Program-made: the position numbers and the translations under genes
Shown: one piece after another, positions 7,357 through 16,319 of the stretch
Numbering within the stretch: position 1 is the first letter of the stretch
How the letters are laid out: each line of letters opens with the position of its first letter
Source of the DNA: Vibrio sp. BS-M-Sm-2
GTDB lineage: Bacteria; Pseudomonadota; Gammaproteobacteria; Enterobacterales; Vibrionaceae
Length of the DNA stretch: 64,000 nt
Assembly (NCBI RefSeq): GCF_041504345.1
Contig: NZ_CP167895.1
Span: forward strand, 868,001 to 932,000
Direction: 5' to 3'
Notes under the pieces: model-generated
The model's input: the letters and a program-made list of their open reading frames with translations, nothing else
The model's database searches: none
Told to the model about the DNA's origin: nothing

Positions 7357-10300
7357 TGAACCTAACTAATTACGCAATTAAAAACAAAGTCATAAGCTGG
7401 CTCGTCGTTGCCATTTTATTGGTGGGCGGTGTGCTTTCTTTTCGTGGTTTAGGGCAATTGGAATTTCCAGCATTCCCTATTCCACAAGCCATGGTTAACA
7501 CCACGTATCCTGGTGCTTCTGCAATGCAAGTTGAGGAGGAGGTCACCTTACCGCTTGAGCGTGCGATTTCTCAGCTCGAAGATGTCAAAGATGTCGAATC
7601 TTTTACCAGTGCTGGGCTGTCTCAGATTGCGGTGATATTAAAAGAGACCATACAAGCAGAACAACAACCTCAGGTATGGGATGAATTACGTCGTAAGGTG
7701 AATGATATTCAGCCGAGAATGCCACCGGGAGTGAATCCATCGCAAGTCATTGATGATTTTAGCGATGTGTATGGCATTCTCTACAACATTACGAGTAATG
7801 AATACACTTATCGCGAACTACAAAATTACGGTGAATACCTTCAGCGTGAGCTTCTTGCCATTAAAGGGGTAAAGAAAGTTAACTTGGCCGGGCTAGTCTC
7901 TGAACACATTGTGATTGAAATTGCTCAGCAAGATCTTAATACGTTGAATCTTGATCCTGCTTGGCTTTCTCGTTTGATTCAAAATCAGAATATGGTGTCT
8001 AACGGTGGTGATTTGCTACTTGATGGACAATCGATCCGAATCCATTCTTCTGGTGAGTTTAATGAAATTGAAGCGTTAAAGTCATTTAAATTTAGCCCGC
8101 CGGGAAGCAATGACCTGATCCAATTAGGTGATATCGCAGAGGTAAGCCGCCAGTTTCAGGATAAAGCTTATACCTTGTATCGTAGCAATGGTGAACAAGC
8201 CATTTCTCTTGGGATCTCGTTTGCGAACAGCGTCAATGTGGTTGATGTGAGTGAACGTGTCAGTAATAAATTGTCTGAACTCGATTTTGCTCGCCCAATC
8301 GGGATTGAATTAAACAAGGTGTACGACCAAGGCGATGCGGTTGATAAATCGGTATCTGACTTTGTGATGAGCCTAGTCGAAGCGGTATTGATTGTTATTG
8401 TCGTGCTGTTATTTACGATGGGCTTGCGTTCTGGCATTTTAATGGGGGCTATTTTATTACTGACTATCCTCGGTACCTTCATTGGAATGAGTCTTCTAGG
8501 CGTTGAGATTCAAATTATTTCACTTGGTGCGTTGATCATTGCACTCGGGATGCTGGTTGATAATGCGATAGTGATAACTGAAGGTGTCTTAATCGGCCTG
8601 AAACGTGGATTGACCAAACGTAAAGCCATTGAATCCGTTGTTAAACAGACCCAGTGGCCGCTGCTTGGTGCAACACTGATTGGTATTATTGCATTTGCCC
8701 CGATTGGCTTGTCTGCCGATGCAACGGGGGATTTCTTAGGGTCTTTATTCCAAGTATTAGCGATTTCTTTATTACTAAGTTGGGTGCTTGCTATCACGTT
8801 AACGCCGTTCTTCTGCGAACTGATGTTTAAAGAAGAAATAGCCAAAGGTGAGTCAGAGCATATCGATCCTTATCGAGGGTTGATATTTACCCTGTATCGC
8901 ACGGTTCTTAATACCGCACTAAAAAACCGTGTCGCGACTATGGTCATCACTCTGGTCTTACTTATTTCTGCTGTGATCGGGTTTGGCTCTGTAAAACAAG
9001 CTTTTTTCCCGCCATCGAATACGCCAATTTTTTATGTGGATGTATGGCTGCAACAAGGCACAGACGTTCGTGAAACAGAACGACGCTTAAAGCAAATTGA
9101 ACGTACCGTGAGCGGCTTTAATGATGTTCATAATGTTACAACCGTCGTAGGTGCGGGTGCTCAGCGATTTATTCTGACTTATGCACCTGAAAAATCATAT
9201 AGCAGTTACGGGCAATTGATTGTTGAAGCGAAAGACTTAGCCGCGATCGAAACGATGTTACCCCAGATGAAAGCAAGGCTTGAAAGTTTACATCCAGATA
9301 TTGATTTCAAGTTTAAGTTAATGGACTTAGGTCCAGCCCCCGCCGCTAAAGTCGAAGCGCGCTTTTATGGTGCGGACCCACAGGTGTTGAGACAACTTGC
9401 TGCTCAAGCGAATGAGATCATGCGTAATGAGCCAAAAGCAACTGCAGTTCGTCACTCATGGCGAGAGAAAACTCAAGTGCTTGAACCGCAACTCGATGGT
9501 GCAGCAGCAAGGCGAGTTGGGATAACCAAAAGTGATCTTGATAGAACCTTGTTACGCAATTTAAATGGTGAGCAGATTGGCTTGTTCAGAGATGGTAGTC
9601 ATATCATGCCGATTGTGATGCGCGCGCCAGATGAAGAACGTTTTGATATCGATAGATTACCTGAGTTACAAGTGTGGAGCCAAGACCAAAGCCGTTATAT
9701 CCCAATAACACAGGTTGTTTCCGACTTTAATTTGACGACGGAAGACTCTCTAATTGTTCGTCGTAACTTTAAACGCGTGATTTCCGTTATGGCCGATGTG
9801 ACGCCATTTGGTGATGATACGGCTGAATCTTTGCGCCGTTTGGTTGCTCCTAAAATCGAAGCGATTGAACTCCCTCAGGGCTATCATTTTGAGTGGGGCG
9901 GTGAATATGAAAGTCAGCAAAAGGCGACCAACAACCTAATGGGTTCATTGCCAATGGGCTATCTGATCATGTTCTTGATTACGGTCTTGTTGTTTAACAC
10001 CATTCGTCAGCCTTTGGCGATTTGGTTAACCGTACCATTAGCATTAATTGGTGTGACTGCGGGCTTACTATTAATGAATATTCCGTTCTCGTTCACGGCA
10101 CTGCTAGGGCTATTGAGCTTATCAGGCATGATTGTGAAGAATGGTATTGTGCTGGTGGAGCAAATCAATATCGAAACCGACCAAGGTTCAAATCTTAACC
10201 GTGCAATTGTGGATGCGAGTGTGAGTCGTGTTCGACCTGTGTGCATGGCGGCAATTACTACCATGTTGGGTATGATCCCGCTGGTGTTTGATGCCTTCTT

Positions 10301-10409
10301 CCAGTCGATGGCGGTGACCATCATATTCGGACTTGGGTTTGCTACACTACTAACTTTAGTGGTATTGCCTGTGATTTATGCCTTGTTGTACCGAATAAGC
10401 TATCGTTAA
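7356..10409 (+). CDS. RND-family multidrug efflux pump, inner-membrane subunit
   Basis: Proton-driven exporter of 1017 aa, the usual RND length. It has the duplicated layout: TM1 at the N-terminus, a large periplasmic loop, a TM2-6 block, TM7, a second loop and TM8-12. The proton-relay helix reads LIIALGMLVDNAIVITEG, with the aspartate of the TM4 motif; the second half has the matching SGMIVKNGIVLVEQIN. It shares one base with the adaptor stop codon and is followed by a strong terminator, so the operon is adaptor-pump only. The sequence resembles the Vibrio VexH/VmeI-type pumps more than AcrB, but I cannot assign the exact orthologue. Confidence 0.9.
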   Translation: MNLTNYAIKNKVISWLVVAILLVGGVLSFRGLGQLEFPAFPIPQAMVNTTYPGASAMQVEEEVTLPLERAISQLEDVKDVESFTSAGLSQIAVILKETIQAEQQPQVWDELRRKVNDIQPRMPPGVNPSQVIDDFSDVYGILYNITSNEYTYRELQNYGEYLQRELLAIKGVKKVNLAGLVSEHIVIEIAQQDLNTLNLDPAWLSRLIQNQNMVSNGGDLLLDGQSIRIHSSGEFNEIEALKSFKFSPPGSNDLIQLGDIAEVSRQFQDKAYTLYRSNGEQAISLGISFANSVNVVDVSERVSNKLSELDFARPIGIELNKVYDQGDAVDKSVSDFVMSLVEAVLIVIVVLLFTMGLRSGILMGAILLLTILGTFIGMSLLGVEIQIISLGALIIALGMLVDNAIVITEGVLIGLKRGLTKRKAIESVVKQTQWPLLGATLIGIIAFAPIGLSADATGDFLGSLFQVLAISLLLSWVLAITLTPFFCELMFKEEIAKGESEHIDPYRGLIFTLYRTVLNTALKNRVATMVITLVLLISAVIGFGSVKQAFFPPSNTPIFYVDVWLQQGTDVRETERRLKQIERTVSGFNDVHNVTTVVGAGAQRFILTYAPEKSYSSYGQLIVEAKDLAAIETMLPQMKARLESLHPDIDFKFKLMDLGPAPAAKVEARFYGADPQVLRQLAAQANEIMRNEPKATAVRHSWREKTQVLEPQLDGAAARRVGITKSDLDRTLLRNLNGEQIGLFRDGSHIMPIVMRAPDEERFDIDRLPELQVWSQDQSRYIPITQVVSDFNLTTEDSLIVRRNFKRVISVMADVTPFGDDTAESLRRLVAPKIEAIELPQGYHFEWGGEYESQQKATNNLMGSLPMGYLIMFLITVLLFNTIRQPLAIWLTVPLALIGVTAGLLLMNIPFSFTALLGLLSLSGMIVKNGIVLVEQINIETDQGSNLNRAIVDASVSRVRPVCMAAITTMLGMIPLVFDAFFQSMAVTIIFGLGFATLLTLVVLPVIYALLYRISYR

Positions 10410-10471
10410 CATCTACATGTTCAATACCTTTTATTAGGATAAGAAAGAACGTCCCGGAGTGTGTAGGATTA

Positions 10472-10507
10472 AGCTGATACCAATAATGTTGGTATCAGCT
10501 TTTTTAT
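10472..10507 (+). terminator. Rho-independent terminator of the efflux operon
   Basis: Perfect 12-bp stem (AGCTGATACCAA/TTGGTATCAGCT), 5-base loop, then a T run, 63 bases after the pump stop codon. Confidence 0.9.
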
Positions 10508-10755
10508 TCGTATTAGCCTGGAGGAAGTGAACGATTTAGTACTCAAGTTTGATGAAAGATACGTGCTGTTATCAATGTATAAACAGTACTATTTAGCTAG
10601 AAAACCACCAGTGTGACCGCCTTAAAACGTTCATACATTGCTATCGAATCTCTGTGATGAAAACTCGGGAAGATGTTCGTTAAAGGTGCCAATGTTTACT
10701 GGTCCGTCAATATATACTGGTTCAATGTTTACTGGATCAGTGGAACACTTACATA

Positions 10756-10797
10756 GAAGAACGAAGAACGAAGAACGAAGAACGAAGAACGAAGAAC
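10756..10797. repeat. Heptanucleotide tandem repeat (GAAGAAC x6)
   Basis: Six uninterrupted GAAGAAC copies in the 527-base gap between the efflux operon and marC. A frame through it gives a repetitive KNEERRT-type peptide that I do not treat as a gene. The gap also holds a 12-base direct repeat AATGTTTACTGG (10691, 10724) and the two terminators listed; nothing else is evident. Confidence 0.9.
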
Positions 10798-10886
10798 AAG
10801 TCGAGCGATTAGAGTTAGAGTGGGTATTTTGAGGGGGATAGTATTGTGGGCTGTTGGAGTGGAAACTGGGTGCCTACATTTAAACA

Positions 10887-10923
10887 GAAAAACCCACACA
10901 ATAAGCAATCTACAGTGCGGGTT
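10887..10923 (-). terminator. Terminator of marC-like gene
   Basis: On the minus strand AACCCGCAC and GTGTGGGTT form a 9-bp stem (one G-U pair), followed by TTTCTG, just past the marC stop codon. Confidence 0.7.
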
Positions 10924-10936
10924 TTGATACGAAAAA

Positions 10937-11587
10937 TTACAGCAATGCGCTGATGTCTTGTACGATTTCTGTAATACCGATAGTAAAGAACTGCACACCC
11001 ATACAGATAAGCAGAAAACCCATTATTCGGGTAAACGCGTTAATACCATTTTGGCCCAAAGCTTTAAGTAATGGGTAAGCCATGCTCAGAATAAAAGCGG
11101 CGACTAAGCTCACGACACCAAAACCACCAATCACTCCTGTATAAATACTTATTTTTTCTAACTCTTCTTCACTAGAAGCAATTTCAGCGGCAAGGCTAAT
11201 GATCAGTGCCATTGTTCCGGGACCGCACAGTGATGGAATCGTAAGGGGCACTAAAGCAATAGAATCTTGTCCGACACTGCCATCCATACTTTCTGGTTTT
11301 GGAAACAGCATGTTGAAACCAATCGCACAAATGATAATTCCGCCACCCAAGCGTAAGCTCGGAATTGAAATACTAAACAACTCTAAAACAGAAGCACCAA
11401 TGAAAAAAGTAATGCACATGGCGATGAATAGGTAAAGCCCAACGGTTTTCGCTTGTGAAACGATATAACTCTTGTCTCGGCCCTTACTTAAACCAAGAAG
11501 AACGGTTGCAGCGGCTGGTGGGTTCATCATTGGCAACAAGCCGAGAACGGTGAGAGTTAAATAAGTGAATAACGTTTCTAGGTGCAT
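10937..11587 (-). CDS. MarC/YhgN-family inner-membrane protein
   Basis: A 216-residue protein with six predicted membrane helices and the family's MNPPAAATVLLGL and PLTIPSLCGPGTMALII motifs. MarC-family proteins are of uncertain transport function; the name comes from the E. coli mar locus, but a role in multidrug resistance was not upheld. The gene has its own terminator and is separated by 131 bases of degenerate ACTAACTAAAT-like repeats from the MgtE-like gene on the same strand. Confidence 0.85.
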   Translation of the reverse strand: MHLETLFTYLTLTVLGLLPMMNPPAAATVLLGLSKGRDKSYIVSQAKTVGLYLFIAMCITFFIGASVLELFSISIPSLRLGGGIIICAIGFNMLFPKPESMDGSVGQDSIALVPLTIPSLCGPGTMALIISLAAEIASSEEELEKISIYTGVIGGFGVVSLVAAFILSMAYPLLKALGQNGINAFTRIMGFLLICMGVQFFTIGITEIVQDISALL

Positions 11588-11718
11588 ACGGTTTCCTTTA
11601 AATATGGGTGGTTTTTTGTGTCATTGGGTGATGGTTAAATTATTAGGTGTCGGTTTAATCTCGAATCAAATTAATGACTAAATGGCTGACTAACTAAATG
11701 ATTGACTAGCTAACTAAA

Positions 11719-13110
11719 TTAAAGAAGCATTAACTGAGCAAGGTACAGAACACTAAAGAATGAAATCGCATCGGTTAATGTGGTGAGCAGTGGGCTAGAT
11801 AACATGGCCGGGTCGAGGTTTACGCGTTTGAGAAGCAGAGGTAACGCGCCACCGATCATGACTGCGAAAGTGGACGATATCGTGTAGGCCGAAGCAACAA
11901 GTACTGGTAATAAATGACTTTGCTGACCATGGGTAATCAACATGAGTAGAGCAATAACCAGACCAATAGCAAGACCATTGATAGCACCAATCGGGAACTC
12001 TTTGGCGACAACAAATAACCAGTCTCTAGCGGAAATATGCTTTGTTGATAATTCTCGAATAGAAACGGCAACAGATTGGTTACCCGCGGCACCGGATAAG
12101 TTAGCCACTAAAGGTAAAATTGCGGCTAATAAGGCAACTTGTCCGATAATATGTTCAAAGGAAGCGATGATCGATACCGCGGCATAGCTCAAGATGACCG
12201 ATGGCAGCAAAAATGTGAGGCGTCGGATATTACGCTTGAGTAGTGGCATGGTACGAAACTCGTCGCCGCCAAATATACCGCTGCTCTCACGTTGTTGTTG
12301 TTCGGATTTTTCATATAACGCCTGGTTTAATTGGGTGTGACCAACAATGCCAATTTGAAAGCCGTGTTCATCGATGACAGGAACGGTAGAGTGTGAGGTA
12401 GAGTCGAGCACACTTTTTAATGATTGGAGATCAAAATCTGCAGGTACGGTGGGGACACTTGTATCAATATGATCGAGCAATCTATCCCAAGATTGAGCGA
12501 GAAACAGTTCTCTAGTTTTGACCGTACCTAAGTAGTTACCGTGTTTGTCGTGTAAATAAATGTAGCGCCACTCAATTCGTTCAGAGCTTTGCTCGCCTTC
12601 ACGTAAGACGTTCTCTAAGTCTGAAATGGTTGCCCAGCTTTCTAGTTTGATTATCTCATTCTTGCAAATTCGCCCCACGGAACCATTAGGAAAAGACATC
12701 GCGGATTTTTCTTCGTTTTCCCAAGTTTCGGGTAGTGAGGATTCAAGGGCTTTGTGAAGTGGTTTAGGTAAGCTACGTAATAGAGAGCGGCGAACGTCTG
12801 AACGCATATGTAAAAGAATGTCTTTCGCACTGTCGATAGGAAGGTTTGAAAATAAGAGTGCACGCTCTGGCTCTGTTAGGTAATCCAGAAAGTCAGCAGC
12901 CAGATTAGGCTGCTGATTACAAAGCAACACCCAAAACTGTTCACACTGTGCGTTGGTGAATTTTCTAATCACGAATGGAAAATCGGTTAGGTTAGCACTT
13001 TCTATATGTTTGATAATGCTATCACTAGTCCCGGACTGCATTGCTGAAATTAACTCGGAGTACAGCAGCTCGGCGTCAGTGTTAGGTAATGGAACGGTTA
13101 TTAAGGTCAT
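11719..13110 (-). CDS. MgtE-family magnesium transporter-like protein
   Basis: 463 aa in MgtE order: an N-terminal helical domain (about 1-135) whose repeats resemble the Mg2+-sensing superhelix, two CBS domains (about 140-270, e.g. VPADFDLQSLKSVLDSTSHS), and five membrane helices. The pore-region signatures are present in altered form: PLVANLSGAAGNQSVAVSIREL in place of the usual GGNxGxQ segment, and NLDPAMLSSPLLTTLTDAIS near the C-terminus. The divergent GAAGNQ segment suggests a paralogue whose ion may differ. It is 8 bases downstream of the DedA gene, so the two are probably co-transcribed. Confidence 0.82.
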   Translation of the reverse strand: MTLITVPLPNTDAELLYSELISAMQSGTSDSIIKHIESANLTDFPFVIRKFTNAQCEQFWVLLCNQQPNLAADFLDYLTEPERALLFSNLPIDSAKDILLHMRSDVRRSLLRSLPKPLHKALESSLPETWENEEKSAMSFPNGSVGRICKNEIIKLESWATISDLENVLREGEQSSERIEWRYIYLHDKHGNYLGTVKTRELFLAQSWDRLLDHIDTSVPTVPADFDLQSLKSVLDSTSHSTVPVIDEHGFQIGIVGHTQLNQALYEKSEQQQRESSGIFGGDEFRTMPLLKRNIRRLTFLLPSVILSYAAVSIIASFEHIIGQVALLAAILPLVANLSGAAGNQSVAVSIRELSTKHISARDWLFVVAKEFPIGAINGLAIGLVIALLMLITHGQQSHLLPVLVASAYTISSTFAVMIGGALPLLLKRVNLDPAMLSSPLLTTLTDAISFFSVLYLAQLMLL

Positions 13111-13118
13111 ATAATGGG

Positions 13119-13769
13119 CTACACTGCAATGTGATTACGTTTGCGGATAATTCGGACAAACAGCGTGATAAAAGCAATGGCCATCAGCGTTAAGCTAGTG
13201 AAGAGAAACCATTTGGTGATGAGCTCTTGGTGTTGGGCTAAAAATGGGTGACGCATAATGTATTTTCCAGCATAAAGCAGCGTTAACACCCACACGATAG
13301 AGCTGGTCATGCTGATCATGACTGTGCGGATAAAGCTGAGACGTGCAATACCCATAAGCATTGGGGTTAAAACACGAACGAATGGGATAAAGCGAGATAT
13401 GAACAACGATAGGAACCCGAATTTATTGAGAAGGCGCCTTGCTCTAGGTAATGAATCGTCAGGCAGCACGACTTCAATTTTGTTCATTAAGCGTGAACCT
13501 TCTAACCAGCGTCCTTGCAGATAACCGACAATCGTGCCTAAACAAGCCGATACGCTGAGAGCAGTCAGGGCGATATAAAAGTCCAAAGCACCTAATCCCA
13601 CCAGTCCTCCTACAAACAATACCAGTCCGTCTCCGGGGAGAGGCAAAAACACAAAACTCGACTCTAGAAATAACACAACAGCGAGCAGTAGCAGCAAGAT
13701 ATGGAGTGAGTTGATCTCAAGTAGCGTGTCAAAATCTTGCACCCAAATGGCGGCTAATATCTCATTCAT
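13119..13769 (-). CDS. DedA-family membrane protein
   Basis: 216 aa with the SNARE-associated/VTT domain of DedA proteins: FLESSFVFLPLPGDGLVLFVGGL, the re-entrant segment, and FISRFIPFVRVLTPMLMGIARLSF, which carries the conserved R-x3-R type pattern. Family members are implicated in undecaprenyl-phosphate or phospholipid flipping and proton-motive-force homeostasis. It is the first gene of a two-gene unit with the MgtE-like protein. Confidence 0.86.
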   Translation of the reverse strand: MNEILAAIWVQDFDTLLEINSLHILLLLLAVVLFLESSFVFLPLPGDGLVLFVGGLVGLGALDFYIALTALSVSACLGTIVGYLQGRWLEGSRLMNKIEVVLPDDSLPRARRLLNKFGFLSLFISRFIPFVRVLTPMLMGIARLSFIRTVMISMTSSIVWVLTLLYAGKYIMRHPFLAQHQELITKWFLFTSLTLMAIAFITLFVRIIRKRNHIAV

Positions 13770-13836
13770 ACTTTTTCCTTAATGGTATAAAACGACGTGA
13801 CAACCAGATCGAATGATCTGGCTGTTGTGCGTGGTG

Positions 13837-14928
13837 TTAGTCGAACATCAAAATCAAATAAGCGAAGAAGAGAATAAGGTGGGTCGCACCATTCAGCGAG
13901 TTGGTTCTACCGCTGCTAAAGCTAACGCTGGTCATGAGAAGCGTCGCGGCCAGCAACACCATTTCTGCGGGTTCTAGGCCTAACTTCAAGGGCTGGTCCA
14001 TTACGCCAGAGATGAGTAAAACGGCCGGTACGGTCAGTGCAATCGTTGCTAATACCGAACCAAAAAATAGGTTGATAGCACGCTGCAGTTGGTTTGTGAG
14101 AGCGGCTTTCACGGCACCAACGGCTTCTGGAGCAAGAATAATAAGGGCAACGATAAGGCCACCAAGGGCTGCTGGAGCGCCCATAACGCTAATGCTGTCG
14201 TTAATTGGAATAGCTAGCCCTTTTGCTAGAAGTATCACGATGAGCAAGTAGCTAATGAGCATGACAGTGTGAAATAGATTGCTGCTTACAGGACCGTGGT
14301 GGTCGTGTTCACTTTTATTGTCGGCATCAATGAAGAAGTGAGTATGGCTACGTGTTTGTACGAACAGGAATACGCCATATAACGCAATGGATGCGAGAAC
14401 CAGTGTGCCCATCAAGCTGAATGACATGTTTCCGTTATCACTGCTGCTGGTAAAATTTGGCAAGATCAGACAAAGCATTGCGAGAGGGATAATGGCAACC
14501 AAATACGCCTTAATACCATCCAAATTATACGACTGAGTGTGATACTTCATCCCACCGACTAATAAAGTAATACCGACAAAACCATTCAATACCGCCATGA
14601 CCACTGCGAACATCGTATCTCGGGCAAGAACGGGGTTCGGATCTCCGGTCAACATGACAGAGGAGATCATGATCACTTCTAATGAGATGACTGACAGTGT
14701 AAGAATGAGTGTGCCAAACGGGTCTCCCAACTTGATTGCTAAGGAATCTGAGTGGCGAACCACCGCGAAAATGGCGGTCATGGCGACATAAAAGAGTACA
14801 GAGGTAGTGATGACATAAGAGAGGGTTGAGAGACTTGAGGTCAGTATGTTTTCGCCTAAAGTCTTGAAAAATATAACAGTCAAAATACCGAGGAGCAGCG
14901 TTTTCTCTTGTTTTAAAATCTTATACAT
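13837..14928 (-). CDS. Ca2+(Na+)/H+ antiporter, ChaA/CAX family
   Basis: 363 aa, about eleven hydrophobic segments, with two inverted ion-exchange repeats: SVISLEVIMISSVM in the first half and LIILAPEAVGAVKAALTNQLQRAINLFFGS in the second. The acidic residues E in these helices are the cation-binding positions of the Ca2+/cation antiporter superfamily. Length and spacing match E. coli ChaA (366 aa). It is single and minus-strand, divergent from the esterase gene. Its 265-base upstream region carries a perfect 12-bp palindrome (GTTGATATCAAC, 14940-14951) and two GAATT boxes. Confidence 0.85.
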   Translation of the reverse strand: MYKILKQEKTLLLGILTVIFFKTLGENILTSSLSTLSYVITTSVLFYVAMTAIFAVVRHSDSLAIKLGDPFGTLILTLSVISLEVIMISSVMLTGDPNPVLARDTMFAVVMAVLNGFVGITLLVGGMKYHTQSYNLDGIKAYLVAIIPLAMLCLILPNFTSSSDNGNMSFSLMGTLVLASIALYGVFLFVQTRSHTHFFIDADNKSEHDHHGPVSSNLFHTVMLISYLLIVILLAKGLAIPINDSISVMGAPAALGGLIVALIILAPEAVGAVKAALTNQLQRAINLFFGSVLATIALTVPAVLLISGVMDQPLKLGLEPAEMVLLAATLLMTSVSFSSGRTNSLNGATHLILFFAYLILMFD

Positions 14929-15054
14929 TTGAGCTTCTCGTTGATATCAACATCGTAAGGTCCTAGTAACGTTGTTGATTCGCGAATGTTCACTACATCC
15001 TCCATAAGGTAGTGATTTGCTCATAGTCTATGGTTGTGGGGAGAGGTTGAATAT

Positions 15055-15069
15055 GAATTAGAGAAATTC
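15055..15069 (-). promoter_or_regulatory. GAATT box 4 (candidate operator)
   Basis: On the minus strand it is exactly GAATTTCTCTAATTC, followed by AT, and reads towards the Ca2+/H+ antiporter. Its centre is 44 bp from that of box 5, about four helical turns. Confidence 0.55.
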
Positions 15070-15098
15070 ATAAATGCTTCAATTGTTGCCCCAATTCT

Positions 15099-15113
15099 GA
15101 ATTTCTCTAATTC
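15099..15113 (+). promoter_or_regulatory. GAATT box 5 (candidate operator)
   Basis: Exact GAATTTCTCTAATTC followed by GTCGA, reading towards the esterase gene and starting 95 bases before its ATG. Confidence 0.55.
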
Positions 15114-15193
15114 GTCGATTTTAAGTTCATTGAATTCAATAATGGCGTAAATAAACTGCAAACCACAGTTCATAAGTCGCCTTTGGAGTCACA

Positions 15194-16258
15194 ATGAGAA
15201 CATTACACAAATTTATACCGACTAATTTAATGCCTACTACTCTTGTCTCTGCGCTTGTACTTAGTCTTTCAAGTACTACGGCAATCGCTGATATCAACTT
15301 GGCTGAGCGCACAATTCCAACGCCTGTGGGGATATCGACAACGCTTGCTGAAATGATCGAAGGTAGAGGCAGCATTCCAGAGATTCCTGTCCCTGAAAGT
15401 ACAGAGGCGTGGCTTGAATTTCAGTCCATGTTTGATGCGCACGGAGTTGAACTCGCTAAATCGGTAGCGGAACGTTTTGAAGTAACGTATGAAGCAAAAC
15501 AATTTGCAGGAGTAGACACTTTTTTTGTGACACCAAAAGTGATCTCATCTGAATATAAAGACAAGTGGTTAGTACACATTCATGGTGGTGCATTTGTATT
15601 TGGTGGTGGCGAATCTGCGTTACGAGAAGCTATCTGGGTCGCTGACGGTCTTGGTGCAAAAGTGATTTCAGTTGATTATCGTCAACCGCCATTACACCCA
15701 TTTCCAGCTGCAATTGATGATGCCGTTGCCGTTTGGAAAGAGTTAATGAAAACCCAAACAGCAGAGTCGAGTGCAATTTTTGGCACATCTGCGGGCGGTA
15801 ATTTAACGTTAGCAACGACACTGAAAATACAAGAGATGAATTTGCCTGCTCCGGGAGCTCTTTTTGTTGGTACACCCGCGGTTGATCTTAATGAAACATC
15901 AGATACTTGGCATACATTAAAGGGACTTGATTCATTAGGTCAGCGTGAAGGATTAATTCAAGCGACATTTGATTTATATGCTGATGGTGAGGCGTTGGAT
16001 AACCCGCTAATTTCACCTATTTACGCAAATATAGATTCTTTTCCACCCACTGTTTTTATTTCAGGAACTCGTGATTTATTACTGAGTGACACGGTTCGAA
16101 TGCACCGATTACTGCGCAGCGCTGATGTTGAGACTGAGCTTCATGTTTATGATGGTCAGTCTCATGGTGACTATATGAATGGACTTGTTGCGGACATGCC
16201 TGAATCGGAAGATGCGCTTAAAGAGATTGGTTTATTCTTCAGTAAGCATATCAATTAG
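15194..16258 (+). CDS. Secreted alpha/beta hydrolase (HSL-type esterase)
   Basis: 354 aa with an N-terminal signal (about 1-32, ending STTAIA-D). The hormone-sensitive-lipase family signature HGG is at 130-132 (HIHGGAFVFGGG) and forms the oxyanion hole; the nucleophile is Ser199 in GTSAGGN. The acid and base follow in SGTRDLLLSD and YDGQSHGDYM. Such enzymes hydrolyse short acyl esters; the substrate is unknown. The start is supported by TTGGAG upstream. The gene is divergent from the Ca2+/H+ antiporter across a region with two GAATT boxes and convergent with a LysR gene; a 9-bp inverted repeat (16298-16306/16318-16326) lies between the two stops. Confidence 0.87.
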   Translation: MRTLHKFIPTNLMPTTLVSALVLSLSSTTAIADINLAERTIPTPVGISTTLAEMIEGRGSIPEIPVPESTEAWLEFQSMFDAHGVELAKSVAERFEVTYEAKQFAGVDTFFVTPKVISSEYKDKWLVHIHGGAFVFGGGESALREAIWVADGLGAKVISVDYRQPPLHPFPAAIDDAVAVWKELMKTQTAESSAIFGTSAGGNLTLATTLKIQEMNLPAPGALFVGTPAVDLNETSDTWHTLKGLDSLGQREGLIQATFDLYADGEALDNPLISPIYANIDSFPPTVFISGTRDLLLSDTVRMHRLLRSADVETELHVYDGQSHGDYMNGLVADMPESEDALKEIGLFFSKHIN

Positions 16259-16319
16259 TTTTAGTTTGCCAGAGGCTCCAAAATAAGTGACCAATATGAA
16301 GTAACTTGATGTTAAAGAG

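Noticed and set aside
10527..10616. A 29-aa frame after GGAGG downstream of the efflux operon
   Set aside because: It begins with GTG only two bases after the GGAGGA, too close for initiation, and the product has no recognisable features.
10638..10832. A 64-aa open frame through the GAAGAAC repeat
   Set aside because: The peptide is low-complexity RRTKNEE repeats produced by the heptamer array; no ribosome-binding site or family resemblance.
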